The notes: generated by a model from the letters alone, not told the origin. A stretch of DNA of 27,543 nucleotides from RGIG2560 sp964418385 (GCA_964418385.1 CAYQLH010000006.1:1-27543); one strand, 5' to 3'. Shown: positions 7,071 through 14,784, counted from the stretch's first letter. Numbers and translations are program-made.

Positions 7071-7994
7071 CTAAATTTTAAATTTTCTCCGGAAACGCCA
7101 AATTAATTTTGACAGTCCCTGAGTGCGACGGACCATTAGATCCGCCCACCAATAATGAGCTTCACGCTGGAAGCGGCGGTGCAAACGTTTGAGGGCAGCG
7201 CCGTCAAGTTCTTGGTGCGAAAAACCAGCATTTTCCCAAATTTTTGCCTGGACAATGAGTTCGTAAGTTGCTTGGAAAAGGCTCAAAACTAAGCCGTGAT
7301 TGCCTTCAAGCAAACCGTCATCACGAAAAGCGCGACGCCAAAACTCACCAAAAAAACTTTGCCAGAGGTCTTCAGGTGTGGGCGCTTCCCTATCGGCAGC
7401 TTGAGCAGCAGCGGTGGTGTATTTAACCATGCGAGCCAGGTATTGGTCGATGTGTTGATAGTTGTGGTGAATGATCGCTAAGTCCGGATCGTTGGCAGGC
7501 AGACGCGCGGTTTTGCCGGAAATTTCTGGTTGCGAATGCACACCCTCACGCCAGTGAACGCGATCCCGTCGCCACAGACGCAATTGATAATCAGGATACC
7601 AGCCGGTGCCAGTAAAAAAGTAACCAAAAATCTCATTGCGCCTGGGGAAATAATATGCTTGTGCCGGCGAAGTGGGCGCTTCGGCATCGACGATTTGCCG
7701 AATGCGGCGTGCTAATTTTTCTGGAAACTGCTCATCAGCATCGATAATCACCAGCCAGTCACCAGTGGCACGGTCAAAAGCGAATTGCCTGGCGGGGTCG
7801 GCATAGCCAACATCGGGATTGGGATATTGGTAAACTTTCACTGCCGGAAACTCGGCGGCAATGCTCAACGTTTGATCGGTACTAGCCATGTCCACCAAAA
7901 CAATTTCGTCAGCAATGTCTTGTACGCTTTGCAGGCAGGAGCGCAAAAACGGAGCCGCGTTTTTGGTATTAACAATCACCGACAAGCGCGACAT
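7071..7994 (-). CDS. Family 2 glycosyltransferase (WaaE/KdtX-like)
   Basis: A 307-residue soluble GT-A glycosyltransferase. The N terminus MSRLSVIVNTKNAAPFLRSCLQSV and the DEIVLVDMASTDQT segment form the nucleotide-sugar fold. D85-A-D87 in IIDADEQF is the metal-binding DxD. The arrangement R-N-E-I-F-G then D-Y-Q-L-R-L-W-R and the HxxY stretch (IHHNYQHIDQYLARMVKYT) resemble WaaE/KdtX-type lipopolysaccharide-core glucosyltransferases, which add a sugar to a surface glycolipid. Donor and acceptor cannot be told from sequence. The gene starts 8 bases after the coiled-coil gene. It has only a weak ribosome site. Confidence 0.85.
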   Translation of the reverse strand: MSRLSVIVNTKNAAPFLRSCLQSVQDIADEIVLVDMASTDQTLSIAAEFPAVKVYQYPNPDVGYADPARQFAFDRATGDWLVIIDADEQFPEKLARRIRQIVDAEAPTSPAQAYYFPRRNEIFGYFFTGTGWYPDYQLRLWRRDRVHWREGVHSQPEISGKTARLPANDPDLAIIHHNYQHIDQYLARMVKYTTAAAQAADREAPTPEDLWQSFFGEFWRRAFRDDGLLEGNHGLVLSLFQATYELIVQAKIWENAGFSHQELDGAALKRLHRRFQREAHYWWADLMVRRTQGLSKLIWRFRRKFKI

Positions 7995-8002
7995 AGGAGG
8001 CT

Positions 8003-8473
8003 TTACTCTTTCTTGGCTTTCACGCGTGCCGAAATGCTAAATTCCCACTGATCGCCGTCAGAAGTGTCAAAGCTGGTGGAGCCGGTGAGTTGGTGGTAAT
8101 TGATCAAGTGGCTGGAAAGAGTTTCCTCGATTTCCTTTTTATTTTGCGCCAGTTCGGCAATTTCCAGCTTCAAATTGACAACTTCTGGCTGATTGAGCGC
8201 TTGCGACTTTTTTTGTTTGATTTCGTCGTTAAGCGCTTTTGCTTTGGTTTGCGCTTCGGCGATTTCGGTGTTGTTTTCGAGACTGCTTTTGAGCATTTCT
8301 CGTTTTTGTTTAAGCTTTTTGCTCAAATAAAGAAATTCGTTGGCTTTGCTTTAAATCACACCTTGCAAAGCGTAAAGCGTCTGGGCTATTTTATCCTTTT
8401 TTGAAACTTCGTCAGTTTCAGCTTGAATCGACGATAGAGCTTGATTGGCTAAATCTTCTCCAGTTTGTGGCAT
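8003..8473 (-). CDS. Coiled-coil protein of unknown function, interrupted by an in-frame TAA
   Basis: From the ATG at 8473, behind a strong GGAGGT ribosome site, one frame runs to the stop at 8003 for 156 codons. Codon 41 (8351-8353) is TAA. Upstream of it the product reads MPQTGEDLANQALSSIQAE to LYALQGVI. Downstream it continues in the same frame with SKANEFLYLSKKLKQKRE. The second part has no ATG before residue 59 (only TTG at 8326), so two separate genes are unlikely. The protein is helical, Lys/Glu/Gln-rich and probably coiled coil at about 45-125, ending with a small Trp-containing segment (DGDQWEFSISARVKAKKE). I do not recognise the family. It follows gap by 26 bases, and gap has the same kind of interruption. 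Confidence 0.6.
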
Positions 8474-8499
8474 ATCTTTACCTCCGTTAAGACTAATTT

Positions 8500-9534
8500 T
8501 TAATATTTACAGGCTTGTTCCACTAAGCGGTTGCAATAACCCCACTCATTATCATACCAGGCGACAACGCGAACAAGGTTGTCTGCGATCACATTGGTAA
8601 GCGAAAGATCCACGATCGAAGAATAACTCAAGCCGACGATATCCGAGCTGACGATGGGGTCGCTCGTGACACCGATAATGCCGCGGAAAGCACCGGCAGC
8701 CGCTTGCGTAAGTACTTGATTGACTTCTTCGATGGTCACGTTGCGGCTGGCAAGGAAAACGATGTCCGAAAGTGAGCCCGTACGCACTGGCACCCGAATA
8801 GCGACGCCGTCAAATTTGCCGGCGACAGTGGGATAAATACTGCCTACAGCTTTGGCGGCGCCAGTGCTGGTGGGCACAATATTGATGGCAGCCGAGCGCG
8901 CTCGACGCAGATCACGATGAGAGTTATCTTGGAGATTTTGATCATCGGTGTAAGCGTGGACGGTGTTGAGCAAAGCTTTTTCAATACCAAAAGCCTCGTT
9001 TAAAACTTTGATAATCGGTCCCACGCAATTGGTAGTGCAAGAAGCATTGGAGACCACGGTGCTTGCCGGATCGTAATCTTTGACACTGATAACCGACATG
9101 TCGACGCCTTCGCCTTTGGCAGGAGCGGTGATAATCACGCGTTTGGCGCCACCCTGCAAGTGGAGTTCGGCTTTCTCTTTGCTGGTAAAAGCCCCTGTGG
9201 ACTCGATAACGGTTTCTACGCCATACTGCTGCCAGGGAATTTGAGCGGGATCGCGCCCTGCCGAAACCGGAATTTTGGCGTCATCAATGATGAGATAGCC
9301 GATTAACGGATTTTCTGGCGTGGCGGCTTTGGCATCTTGGAGCTTTTCCCAGGAAATTTTCATCGGCAAGGGACCGTAGTTACTGTCGTATTTAAGCAAA
9401 TGCGCCCAACCGTTCACATCCATCGAACCAGAGGTATTAATCAAACCTAAAGGTGCCGGTTAGCCTTTGGCCAACCACACACTCACAGCAGTTCGACCAA
9501 TACGTCCAAAACCATTGATGCCGATTGTTGCCAT
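8500..9534 (-). CDS. gap: Glyceraldehyde-3-phosphate dehydrogenase, interrupted by an in-frame TAA at codon 25
   Basis: This enzyme oxidises glyceraldehyde-3-phosphate with NAD and phosphate in glycolysis. The true N terminus is the ATG at 9534 (MATIGINGFGRIGRTAVSVW), which holds the GxGxxG dinucleotide site. Codon 25 (9460-9462) is TAA. The frame then continues PAPLGLINTSGSMDVNGWAHLLKYDS without a shift, to a full length of 344 codons. Catalytic Cys (about 166, in SNASCTTNC) and His (about 193, in VHAYT) are intact, as is the C-terminal WYDNEWGYCNRL. A product starting after the stop would lack the NAD-binding motif. The gene could be a sequencing or assembly error, a fresh nonsense mutation, or stop readthrough (the base after TAA is C). 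It has its own weak promoter and a leader hairpin. Confidence 0.85.
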
Positions 9535-9562
9535 AAAAATTCAAGCTTGAGAAGCTTCCTTT
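9535..9562 (-). promoter_or_regulatory. gap leader hairpin between ribosome site and start codon
   Basis: On the minus strand AAAGG (9558-9562) is followed at once by AAGCTT-CTC-AAGCTT (9543-9557), which can fold into a 6-bp hairpin, then by GAATTTTT and the ATG. Linear spacing is 23 bases; with the hairpin formed it shrinks to the usual 8. The fold is by eye only. Confidence 0.4.
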
Positions 9563-9597
9563 CTTCAAGTGGCTAACTTTTAAATTTGCTCTCTCCT

Positions 9598-9628
9598 ATT
9601 GTAAACCAAAAATGAGTAATTTTGGCAA
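9598..9628 (-). promoter_or_regulatory. Possible gap promoter
   Basis: On the minus strand TACAAT (9598-9603) has TTGCCA (9623-9628) 19 bases upstream. The spacing is loose, so this is only a candidate. It lies in the 100-base gap between pyrH and gap and would give a leader of about 57 bases. A weak AT-rich stem (ccaaaa/ttttgg, 9606-9625) overlaps it. Confidence 0.35.
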
Positions 9629-9634
9629 GCAATT

Positions 9635-10372
9635 TTAAGCAAATTTGGTTTCCACGTCGTCACTCATGACGGTCCCGACAGGTTCGCCACAAACGGCGCG
9701 CAAGAGCGCATCGCCTTCAAAAAGTTGAAATACTTGGGTGCGTAAATTGTTATCCATGGACATCGAAAGCGCGGCGGCGTCCATCACTTGCAAGCGATCT
9801 CGCAAAATATCGGTATAGCTTAAAGTCGCGTAACGTTTGGCGTCTGGATGCGTGACCGGATCCTTGTCATAAACACCGTCCACTTTGGTGGCTTTCATCA
9901 AAACTTCGCAGTGAAGCTCCAAAGCGTGCAGTGCGGCACCGGTATCGGTGGTGACGTAAGGGTTGCCTGTGCCCGCTGACAAAATCACAACTCTCCCCTT
10001 CTCCAGATGGTGGATCGCCCGTTTGCGCAAAAACGGCTCCGCCACGCTAGTCATGGTGAGCGCTGATTGCAAACGTACTGGGACGCCGGCTTTCACCAGC
10101 GCGTCTTCCAAAGCCATACCGTTCATGACGGTGGCGAGCATGCCCATATAGTCGGCCGTGGCGCGGTCGATGCCATTTTTGGAGCCAGAAATACCGCGGA
10201 AAATATTGCCACCACCAATCACAATCGCAATTTGAACGCCCAGGTCGGCAATTTGTTTGATTTTTTGAGCAAGAGTGCGAGCGGCGGCAGGATCAATGCC
10301 ATATTCCCTTTTTCCCAGAAGAGATTCTCCGGTCACTTTGAGCATAATCCGGTGATATTTTGTTTGCTGCAT
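9635..10372 (-). CDS. pyrH: UMP kinase
   Basis: It phosphorylates UMP to UDP with ATP, the entry to pyrimidine nucleotides and UDP-sugars. The 245 residues show the amino-acid-kinase fold of bacterial PyrH. MLKVTGESLLG is near the N terminus and IAIVIGGGNIFRG at about 48-60. DRATADYMGMLATVMNGMAL carries the UMP-binding region, and GTGNPYVTTDTGAALHALEL and KVDGVYDKDP follow. Length is normal. It starts 12 bases after the femX stop with an AAAGG ribosome site, so the two genes are probably co-transcribed. Confidence 0.95.
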   Translation of the reverse strand: MQQTKYHRIMLKVTGESLLGKREYGIDPAAARTLAQKIKQIADLGVQIAIVIGGGNIFRGISGSKNGIDRATADYMGMLATVMNGMALEDALVKAGVPVRLQSALTMTSVAEPFLRKRAIHHLEKGRVVILSAGTGNPYVTTDTGAALHALELHCEVLMKATKVDGVYDKDPVTHPDAKRYATLSYTDILRDRLQVMDAAALSMSMDNNLRTQVFQLFEGDALLRAVCGEPVGTVMSDDVETKFA

Positions 10373-10384
10373 GGAGCCTTTCGC

Positions 10385-11413
10385 TTACTTGCTTTTCGCT
10401 TTGGTTTTAAGCCAAAACTGTCGCGCTTTGTCAGCCGCCAAAAACGGATAATAAAGCGCTTGATTGTACACAAAATCATAAGTGGGGAAGTTTTCCACCA
10501 AAGTGGCACCGTAACCCTCTTTGAAATGGTGAAAACCGTACCAAGGGCTCGATTTGTTGGGGTTGGGCCCCAGCGCCCCCCACATGTCAAATGAAGTCGC
10601 ACCGTGTTGTTTGCCGTATTGAATGACTTCCCACATCATGAGATTGGAAGCCATCACTTCGCGGTGCAAAACCGACGAAGCGCCATACGGATAATAAAGC
10701 TTGTTGTTGAAAAGGAAAACGATCCAGGAAACAATCACGGTATTGTCGTAAACTGCGTGGAAAATCTTCATCATTCCAGTGCGACCGATCGCGTGCCAGA
10801 GCTTGCGATAATAGTCGGCATTGTGAGCGTGAAAGCCTTTGCGAGTGGTCGTTTCTTCGAGAAGTTGAATAAAACTTTCCAAGCCGTCAGTGCTGGTATC
10901 GTCAATAATTTGGACGCCTTTTTTGATCGCCAGGCGGACATTATAGCGAGTTTTGGAGTGCAAATTGGCAAAAAGCTCGTCTTTAGAGCGCGTGAGATCA
11001 AGCAAAAACGTATAACGAGTAAAAATATTGCGGCTTTTTTTGCCACCGCGCTGGACAATAAAATCATTGATGGAATCAAAAGCGGAATTTTTCGTGTCCA
11101 CAGGACTTAAAATATTGGGCTCAACTTTGATAAACAAAGCGTTGTTTTTTTTGGCGATTTCGCGCATGGCGTTGATCTGTTCTTCATCCGGCATCGGACC
11201 CTTGGGCAAATAGCCCACCGTGAAACCGCCGGGAATATCGTGGAAAGTAACTTGAATAGCATTTTGGAGTTTATTACCATCAAAAAAGCCGATGCGTTCA
11301 ACTTTTTGACCATTTAGTTTTTTGAACTCGCCCCATTCCCAAGACTGGAGTGGATGAGTGACAATGCGATTGTAAATTTCTTTTTCTTCGAAGGCAATTG
11401 GTCTGACTATCAT
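10385..11413 (-). CDS. FemX/FemAB-family peptidoglycan bridge aminoacyltransferase
   Basis: FemAB proteins transfer an amino acid from aminoacyl-tRNA to the peptide of lipid II. The 342-residue protein has two GNAT-like halves. Typical FemAB segments are HPLQSWEWGEFKKLNG at about 20-35, GFTVGYLPKGPMP and NLHSKTRYNVRLAIKKGV. The substrate-side block around YPYGASS and FDMWGALGPNPNKSSPWYGFHHFKEGYGA is also present. The last block (FDMWG, then GFHHFKEGYG) is diagnostic. By inference it builds the cross-bridge of the cell wall; the amino acid cannot be predicted. A TATAAT box at 11424-11429 would give a leader of only about 4 bases. Confidence 0.88.
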   Translation of the reverse strand: MIVRPIAFEEKEIYNRIVTHPLQSWEWGEFKKLNGQKVERIGFFDGNKLQNAIQVTFHDIPGGFTVGYLPKGPMPDEEQINAMREIAKKNNALFIKVEPNILSPVDTKNSAFDSINDFIVQRGGKKSRNIFTRYTFLLDLTRSKDELFANLHSKTRYNVRLAIKKGVQIIDDTSTDGLESFIQLLEETTTRKGFHAHNADYYRKLWHAIGRTGMMKIFHAVYDNTVIVSWIVFLFNNKLYYPYGASSVLHREVMASNLMMWEVIQYGKQHGATSFDMWGALGPNPNKSSPWYGFHHFKEGYGATLVENFPTYDFVYNQALYYPFLAADKARQFWLKTKAKSK

Positions 11414-11423
11414 AAACTTCAGT

Positions 11424-11429
11424 ATTATA
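11424..11429 (-). promoter_or_regulatory. femX promoter -10 box
   Basis: TATAAT on the minus strand, in the context GGTGTATAATAC. The start is predicted at 11417, four bases before the ATG. No convincing -35 box is present. Confidence 0.55.
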
Positions 11430-11479
11430 CACCCGATCGCGATTTTTCAAAAGGCTAAATTGGAAATGTGGGTAAATGC

Positions 11480-12100
11480 TTAAAAGTTTTTGCGGATAAG
11501 ACCCATAATTTGACCAATTACCTTGACGCGACCAGCATAAATGGGCATGCTTTCAGAGTCATACATTGGTTCTAAACGAATCCGCGTGGCTTCACGATAA
11601 TATTTGTAAATCGCCGCGACGTCGTTTTCCAGGGTAGCGACTACTGGCGTGCCGTTAGCAACGTCGTGTTCTTCCTCGAGAATCAAGTAATCACCATCGG
11701 TAAGGAGATCTGGCGTCCAGTTGTCGCCTTGGATTTGGAGAATAAAGGCACGTTTTTTACCGCTGATAAGTTCTGGTGAAACGCGGAAAGTCTGATCAGT
11801 GCGGACATTGGGAGTCAGTGGCTCGCCACGGCGCAAGAAACCCGCAATTGGCAAATCCACACCTTCCGTCAGTTTCAAAAAGGTGCGATTGGTCAGCTCG
11901 ATAGCGCGATTTTTTCCTTTGGAGCGCCGGATGAGATTTTTGTCTTCCAAAGCTTTGAGGTGCTCGTGAATTGTAGCCACGGAATTCACATTCATCGCTT
12001 CCGCAATTTCTTTAAGCGTGGGCGCAAATTCGTTTTTTTGGATGTACTGACAAAGATAATCGTAAATTTGCTTTTGTTTTCTGTACAGAGTGACTGCCAT
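11480..12100 (-). CDS. LexA-like repressor lacking the autocleavage machinery
   Basis: The 206-residue protein (ATG at 12100; a GTG two codons upstream is less likely) has the LexA winged-helix domain at 1-72, including PTLKEIAEAMNVNSVATIHEHLKALEDKNLIRR. The S24 peptidase-like domain follows. It aligns without gaps to the catalytic region of Bacillus LexA as I remember it, but the active parts are replaced. The Ala-Gly cleavage site is Arg91-Gly92 (FLRRGEPL). The nucleophile Ser in GDSM is Asn127 (GDNW), and the catalytic Lys is Tyr165, with Lys166 beside it. LexA normally cuts itself on RecA filaments to induce the SOS response; this one should not. It may be a constitutive or differently triggered repressor. 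A dyad over its own promoter suggests autoregulation. Confidence 0.85.
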   Translation of the reverse strand: MAVTLYRKQKQIYDYLCQYIQKNEFAPTLKEIAEAMNVNSVATIHEHLKALEDKNLIRRSKGKNRAIELTNRTFLKLTEGVDLPIAGFLRRGEPLTPNVRTDQTFRVSPELISGKKRAFILQIQGDNWTPDLLTDGDYLILEEEHDVANGTPVVATLENDVAAIYKYYREATRIRLEPMYDSESMPIYAGRVKVIGQIMGLIRKNF

Positions 12101-12110
12101 TGGCACTTTC

Positions 12111-12132
12111 TAGTTATTTCATATTGTTACTA
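12111..12132. promoter_or_regulatory. Dyad over the lexA-like start site, candidate operator
   Basis: Half-sites TAGTTAT (12111-12117) and GTTACTA (12126-12132) are inverted copies matching at 5 of 7 positions around an 8-base centre. The dyad overlaps the predicted transcription start (about 12130), a good place for a repressor. It is not the E. coli CTGT-N8-ACAG or the Gram-positive GAAC-N4-GTTC box. Confidence 0.4.
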
Positions 12133-12136
12133 ATTT

Positions 12137-12165
12137 TATATATATCATGCGGCGTGGTTTGTCAA
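12137..12165 (-). promoter_or_regulatory. Promoter of the lexA-like gene
   Basis: On the minus strand TTGACA (12160-12165), 17 bases, TATATA (12137-12142). The leader to the ATG is about 30 bases and contains GAAAGTG as a weak ribosome site. Confidence 0.65.
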
Positions 12166-12322
12166 GTATGAAAATGAAGCGATACACGCGTACTTTTATA
12201 TTTTAACCCAAAATTGCACTAAAATAAGACGAATTTTGACCAAAACTAGCGCAGAAACGGTGTAGCGAGGGCACTAGAATGGTGGAAAACATGACGACCC
12301 TGATTGCTTTGACGTTTGCCTC
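12166..12322. other. Intergenic stretch between the lexA-like gene and metG promoters
   Basis: I see no gene I would defend. A 15-codon ATG frame at 12280-12327 ends inside the TTGACA of the next promoter and is probably chance. The rest is AT-rich without clear structure. Confidence 0.3.
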
Positions 12323-12351
12323 TTGACAAAATAGACATTTTATGATATAAT
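12323..12351 (+). promoter_or_regulatory. Consensus promoter upstream of metG
   Basis: TTGACA (12323-12328), exactly 17 bases, TATAAT (12346-12351) with an extended TGA in front of the -10. It would start a transcript near 12358, about 95 bases before metG. That leader contains CTGCCAAA twice (12365 and 12403) and GGAGG twice, and could be a cis-regulatory leader or a small RNA. Confidence 0.75.
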
Positions 12352-12437
12352 ATAAGATACTTCGCTGCCAAAAACGTTTTTAAGGAGGCAAAACGAGACG
12401 AGGACTGCCAAATGGAGGTCGCGAACAGGTACTTTAG

Positions 12438-12446
12438 TGGTATAAT
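12438..12446 (+). promoter_or_regulatory. Extended -10 promoter giving leaderless metG mRNA
   Basis: TGG followed by TATAAT (12441-12446). The expected +1 is 12453, the A of the metG ATG. There is no -35 match. Confidence 0.6.
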
Positions 12447-12452
12447 ACCCTC

Positions 12453-13922
12453 ATGTCAAATGAGAGTCACAAACCCCGAAGGGACCCAGCTGAGCATCGG
12501 TTTTATCTGACGACGACTTTGCCGTACGTCAACGCTAAGCCGCACTTGGGTTTTGCCTGGGAAGTGGTAACGGCGGATATCATTACCCGCTATCACCGTT
12601 TGCTTGGTGAGACAGCATTTTTCAATACTGGCACTGACGAGCATGGGCAAAAAATTTACCAAAAAGCCCAAGAATTGGGGATGAGTCCCCAAGAATATGT
12701 GGATCAAATGTCGGCGCATTTTGCCAATTTGAAAACAAGTTTAGAGCTGTCATACACACATTTTGCACGCACCACCAACGCACATCACGTTGCCGCGGCG
12801 CAGGAGTTTTGGCGCCGTTGCGAAAAGGCGGGTGATATTTACAAGAAAAAATACCAGACTAAGTATTGCGTTGGGTGCGAGCTGGAAAAAACTGACAGCG
12901 AATTGGTGGACGGACACTGTCCGCTGCATCCGCACCAAGAACTGGAAATTCGTGAAGAAGACAATTATTTTTTTCGTTTAAGCAAGTACCAAGAAAAGCT
13001 TTTAGATTTTTATGCACGGCACCCGGATTTTGTGCAACCGGTAGGACGGATGAAAGAGTTGTTGGCGTTTGTGAAAGCGGGTTTGCAGGATTTTAGCATT
13101 TCGCGCCTTGCAAACAAAATGCCGTGGGGCATTCCCGTGCCTGGCGACGAGTCACAGGTGATGTACGTCTGGTTTGACGCGTTGGTCAATTACATTTCCA
13201 CTCTTGACTGGCCAGATGAAGACTCGGACGCGGACTACTTTTGGCCGGGAGTACAGCTGTGTGGCAAAGATAATTTACGCCAACAAGCGGCGATGTGGCA
13301 GGCAATGCTGATGTCGGCGGGTGTGGCGAACTCACGCCAGATTTTGGTCAACGGTTTTATTACCGTGGATGGGCAAAAAATGAGCAAATCGCTGGGTAAC
13401 GTCATCTCGCCTGACGCCTTGGTGGAAACTTACGGCACAGAAGCGACACGTTTTTTGATCGCGGGGTTTCCGGTTTTGGGCGAAGACGTGGATATTACGG
13501 CAGCGCGGCTGCACGATTTTTACACGGCGCATTTAACTAATGGCTTGGGGAATTTGGCGTCACGCTTGGCAAAACTGGCTTCTACAGTGGAGACTGGCTG
13601 GGAACTGGAAATGCCCAAAGCGCTTTCACCAGAAATCCGGCAGCCGCTAGATAATTACCGCGTCCACGAGGCATTGCAGACAATAATTGATCACGTGGCA
13701 CGCTTGGATGGGCGCTTGAGCGGCGAAAAACCGTGGCTACTGCCAGATGGCGTTGACCGGAAGCGCGTTTTAACGCCAATTTTGAATGATTTTTTGCAAC
13801 TGGTTTTTGACTTGCGACTGTTTATGCCTCAAACAAGCCAAAAAATCGCTGGACATTTTCACCCTCATCAAATTATGCCTTTACCGCCACTTTTTCCGCG
13901 CTTGAAATTGGAAACAAAATAG
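12453..13922 (+). CDS. metG: Methionyl-tRNA synthetase
   Basis: It charges tRNA-Met with methionine. The class I signatures are present: H31-L-G-F34 (the HIGH motif) and K309-M-S-K-S313. A zinc knuckle has Cys139, Cys142, Cys156 and His159. The 489-residue protein ends after the anticodon-binding helical domain and lacks the C-terminal tRNA-binding (EMAP-like) domain found in longer enzymes. No ribosome site precedes the ATG. Instead a TATAAT box ends 6 bases upstream, so a leaderless transcript is predicted, with a longer transcript from 12323-12351. tatD follows after one base. Confidence 0.96.
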   Translation: MSNESHKPRRDPAEHRFYLTTTLPYVNAKPHLGFAWEVVTADIITRYHRLLGETAFFNTGTDEHGQKIYQKAQELGMSPQEYVDQMSAHFANLKTSLELSYTHFARTTNAHHVAAAQEFWRRCEKAGDIYKKKYQTKYCVGCELEKTDSELVDGHCPLHPHQELEIREEDNYFFRLSKYQEKLLDFYARHPDFVQPVGRMKELLAFVKAGLQDFSISRLANKMPWGIPVPGDESQVMYVWFDALVNYISTLDWPDEDSDADYFWPGVQLCGKDNLRQQAAMWQAMLMSAGVANSRQILVNGFITVDGQKMSKSLGNVISPDALVETYGTEATRFLIAGFPVLGEDVDITAARLHDFYTAHLTNGLGNLASRLAKLASTVETGWELEMPKALSPEIRQPLDNYRVHEALQTIIDHVARLDGRLSGEKPWLLPDGVDRKRVLTPILNDFLQLVFDLRLFMPQTSQKIAGHFHPHQIMPLPPLFPRLKLETK

Positions 13923-13923
13923 G

Positions 13924-14784
13924 ATGAAAATTTTTGACACTCACGTTCATTACAATTTGGAGCCAATTTTTGACGATTGGGAGCGGTATTTGCGCGCTGC
14001 TCAAAACAGCGGTGTGGCCAAAGCAGCGGTGATTGGGACTAATTTTGAAACTTCACAGCGGGCGGTCGAGTTGGCGGCAAAGTGCCCAGACGTCTTGGTG
14101 GCAGCGGTGGGTCTACATCCGGAAAATGCCGCACTCTGGCTAGCTACAAGCGATGACAGTGTAGAAGCAGCCACCGCCAAAATGCAGGCAAGCGTCGACC
14201 AGCTGCGACAATGGAGCCAGGCACAATTTGCAGCCTGGGGCGAAATCGGTTTAGATTTTTTCCGCGTTGATCGACAAGATCAGACTTGGGAGCGGCAGCG
14301 AAAGCTGCAAATCGAGCTTTTGCGCGCACAGCTAGAACTGGCTCGCGGCGGCGGTAAACCGGTGATTTTTCACGTGCGCGACGACGAAAAATTCTATGAC
14401 TCACCAGAGGGAGCGCAACAAACCTTGCTTCGCGTGATTGAAGAATTGGATTTTTCTGGCGAGTCGATGATTTTTCACTGTTTTTCTGGCTCGCGCGCTT
14501 ACTTGGAAAAAGTTTTGGCGCTGCCACGAAGTTATGTCAGCTTTGCGGGTAACGTGACATTTAAATCGGCGCACAGTTTACGTGAGTTGGCAGCGTTGGT
14601 ACCAGCAGAACGATTGCTGGTGGAAACTGACAGTCCGTTTTTGGCGCCAGAACCCAAACGAGGACAATTTTGTCAACCGGCGTTTATCGCGCACACAGCG
14701 CGACTTTTGAGCGAAAAGTGTGGAGCGGATTTGGCACAAGTTTATCAAAATAGTCTTGCTATTTTTGGACAAGATGAGGTATAA
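13924..14784 (+). CDS. tatD: TatD-family metal-dependent deoxyribonuclease
   Basis: TatD proteins are TIM-barrel hydrolases with two metals that act as 3'-5' DNA exonucleases or in quality control. The 286 residues keep all metal ligands: D-x-H-x-H (His7, His9), Glu107 in AWGEIGLDF, His150 in IFHVRD, His185 in FHCFSG and Asp236 in ETDSPFL. It has an acidic, Ala-rich insertion at about 70-100. It starts 1 base after the metG stop, so it is co-transcribed; metG-tatD pairing is common in bacteria. Its TAA stop is embedded in the TATAAT box of the next gene. Confidence 0.93.
   Translation: MKIFDTHVHYNLEPIFDDWERYLRAAQNSGVAKAAVIGTNFETSQRAVELAAKCPDVLVAAVGLHPENAALWLATSDDSVEAATAKMQASVDQLRQWSQAQFAAWGEIGLDFFRVDRQDQTWERQRKLQIELLRAQLELARGGGKPVIFHVRDDEKFYDSPEGAQQTLLRVIEELDFSGESMIFHCFSGSRAYLEKVLALPRSYVSFAGNVTFKSAHSLRELAALVPAERLLVETDSPFLAPEPKRGQFCQPAFIAHTARLLSEKCGADLAQVYQNSLAIFGQDEV

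Noticed and set aside
8351..9462. Genome-wide reassignment of TAA to an amino acid
   Set aside because: TAA ends rpsI, rplM, rplQ, rpoA, rpsK, rpsM, rpmJ, infA and pyrH at the normal family lengths. TGA also works as a stop (comM, UDP-glucose dehydrogenase), so the SR1/Gracilibacteria code does not apply either.
12280..12327. 15-codon peptide gene before metG
   Set aside because: No ribosome site at a proper distance, and its stop lies within a perfect -35 box; probably chance.
12352..12452. SRP RNA or T-box leader upstream of metG
   Set aside because: The SRP apical motif (GGAAGCAGC region) and the T-box sequence are absent.
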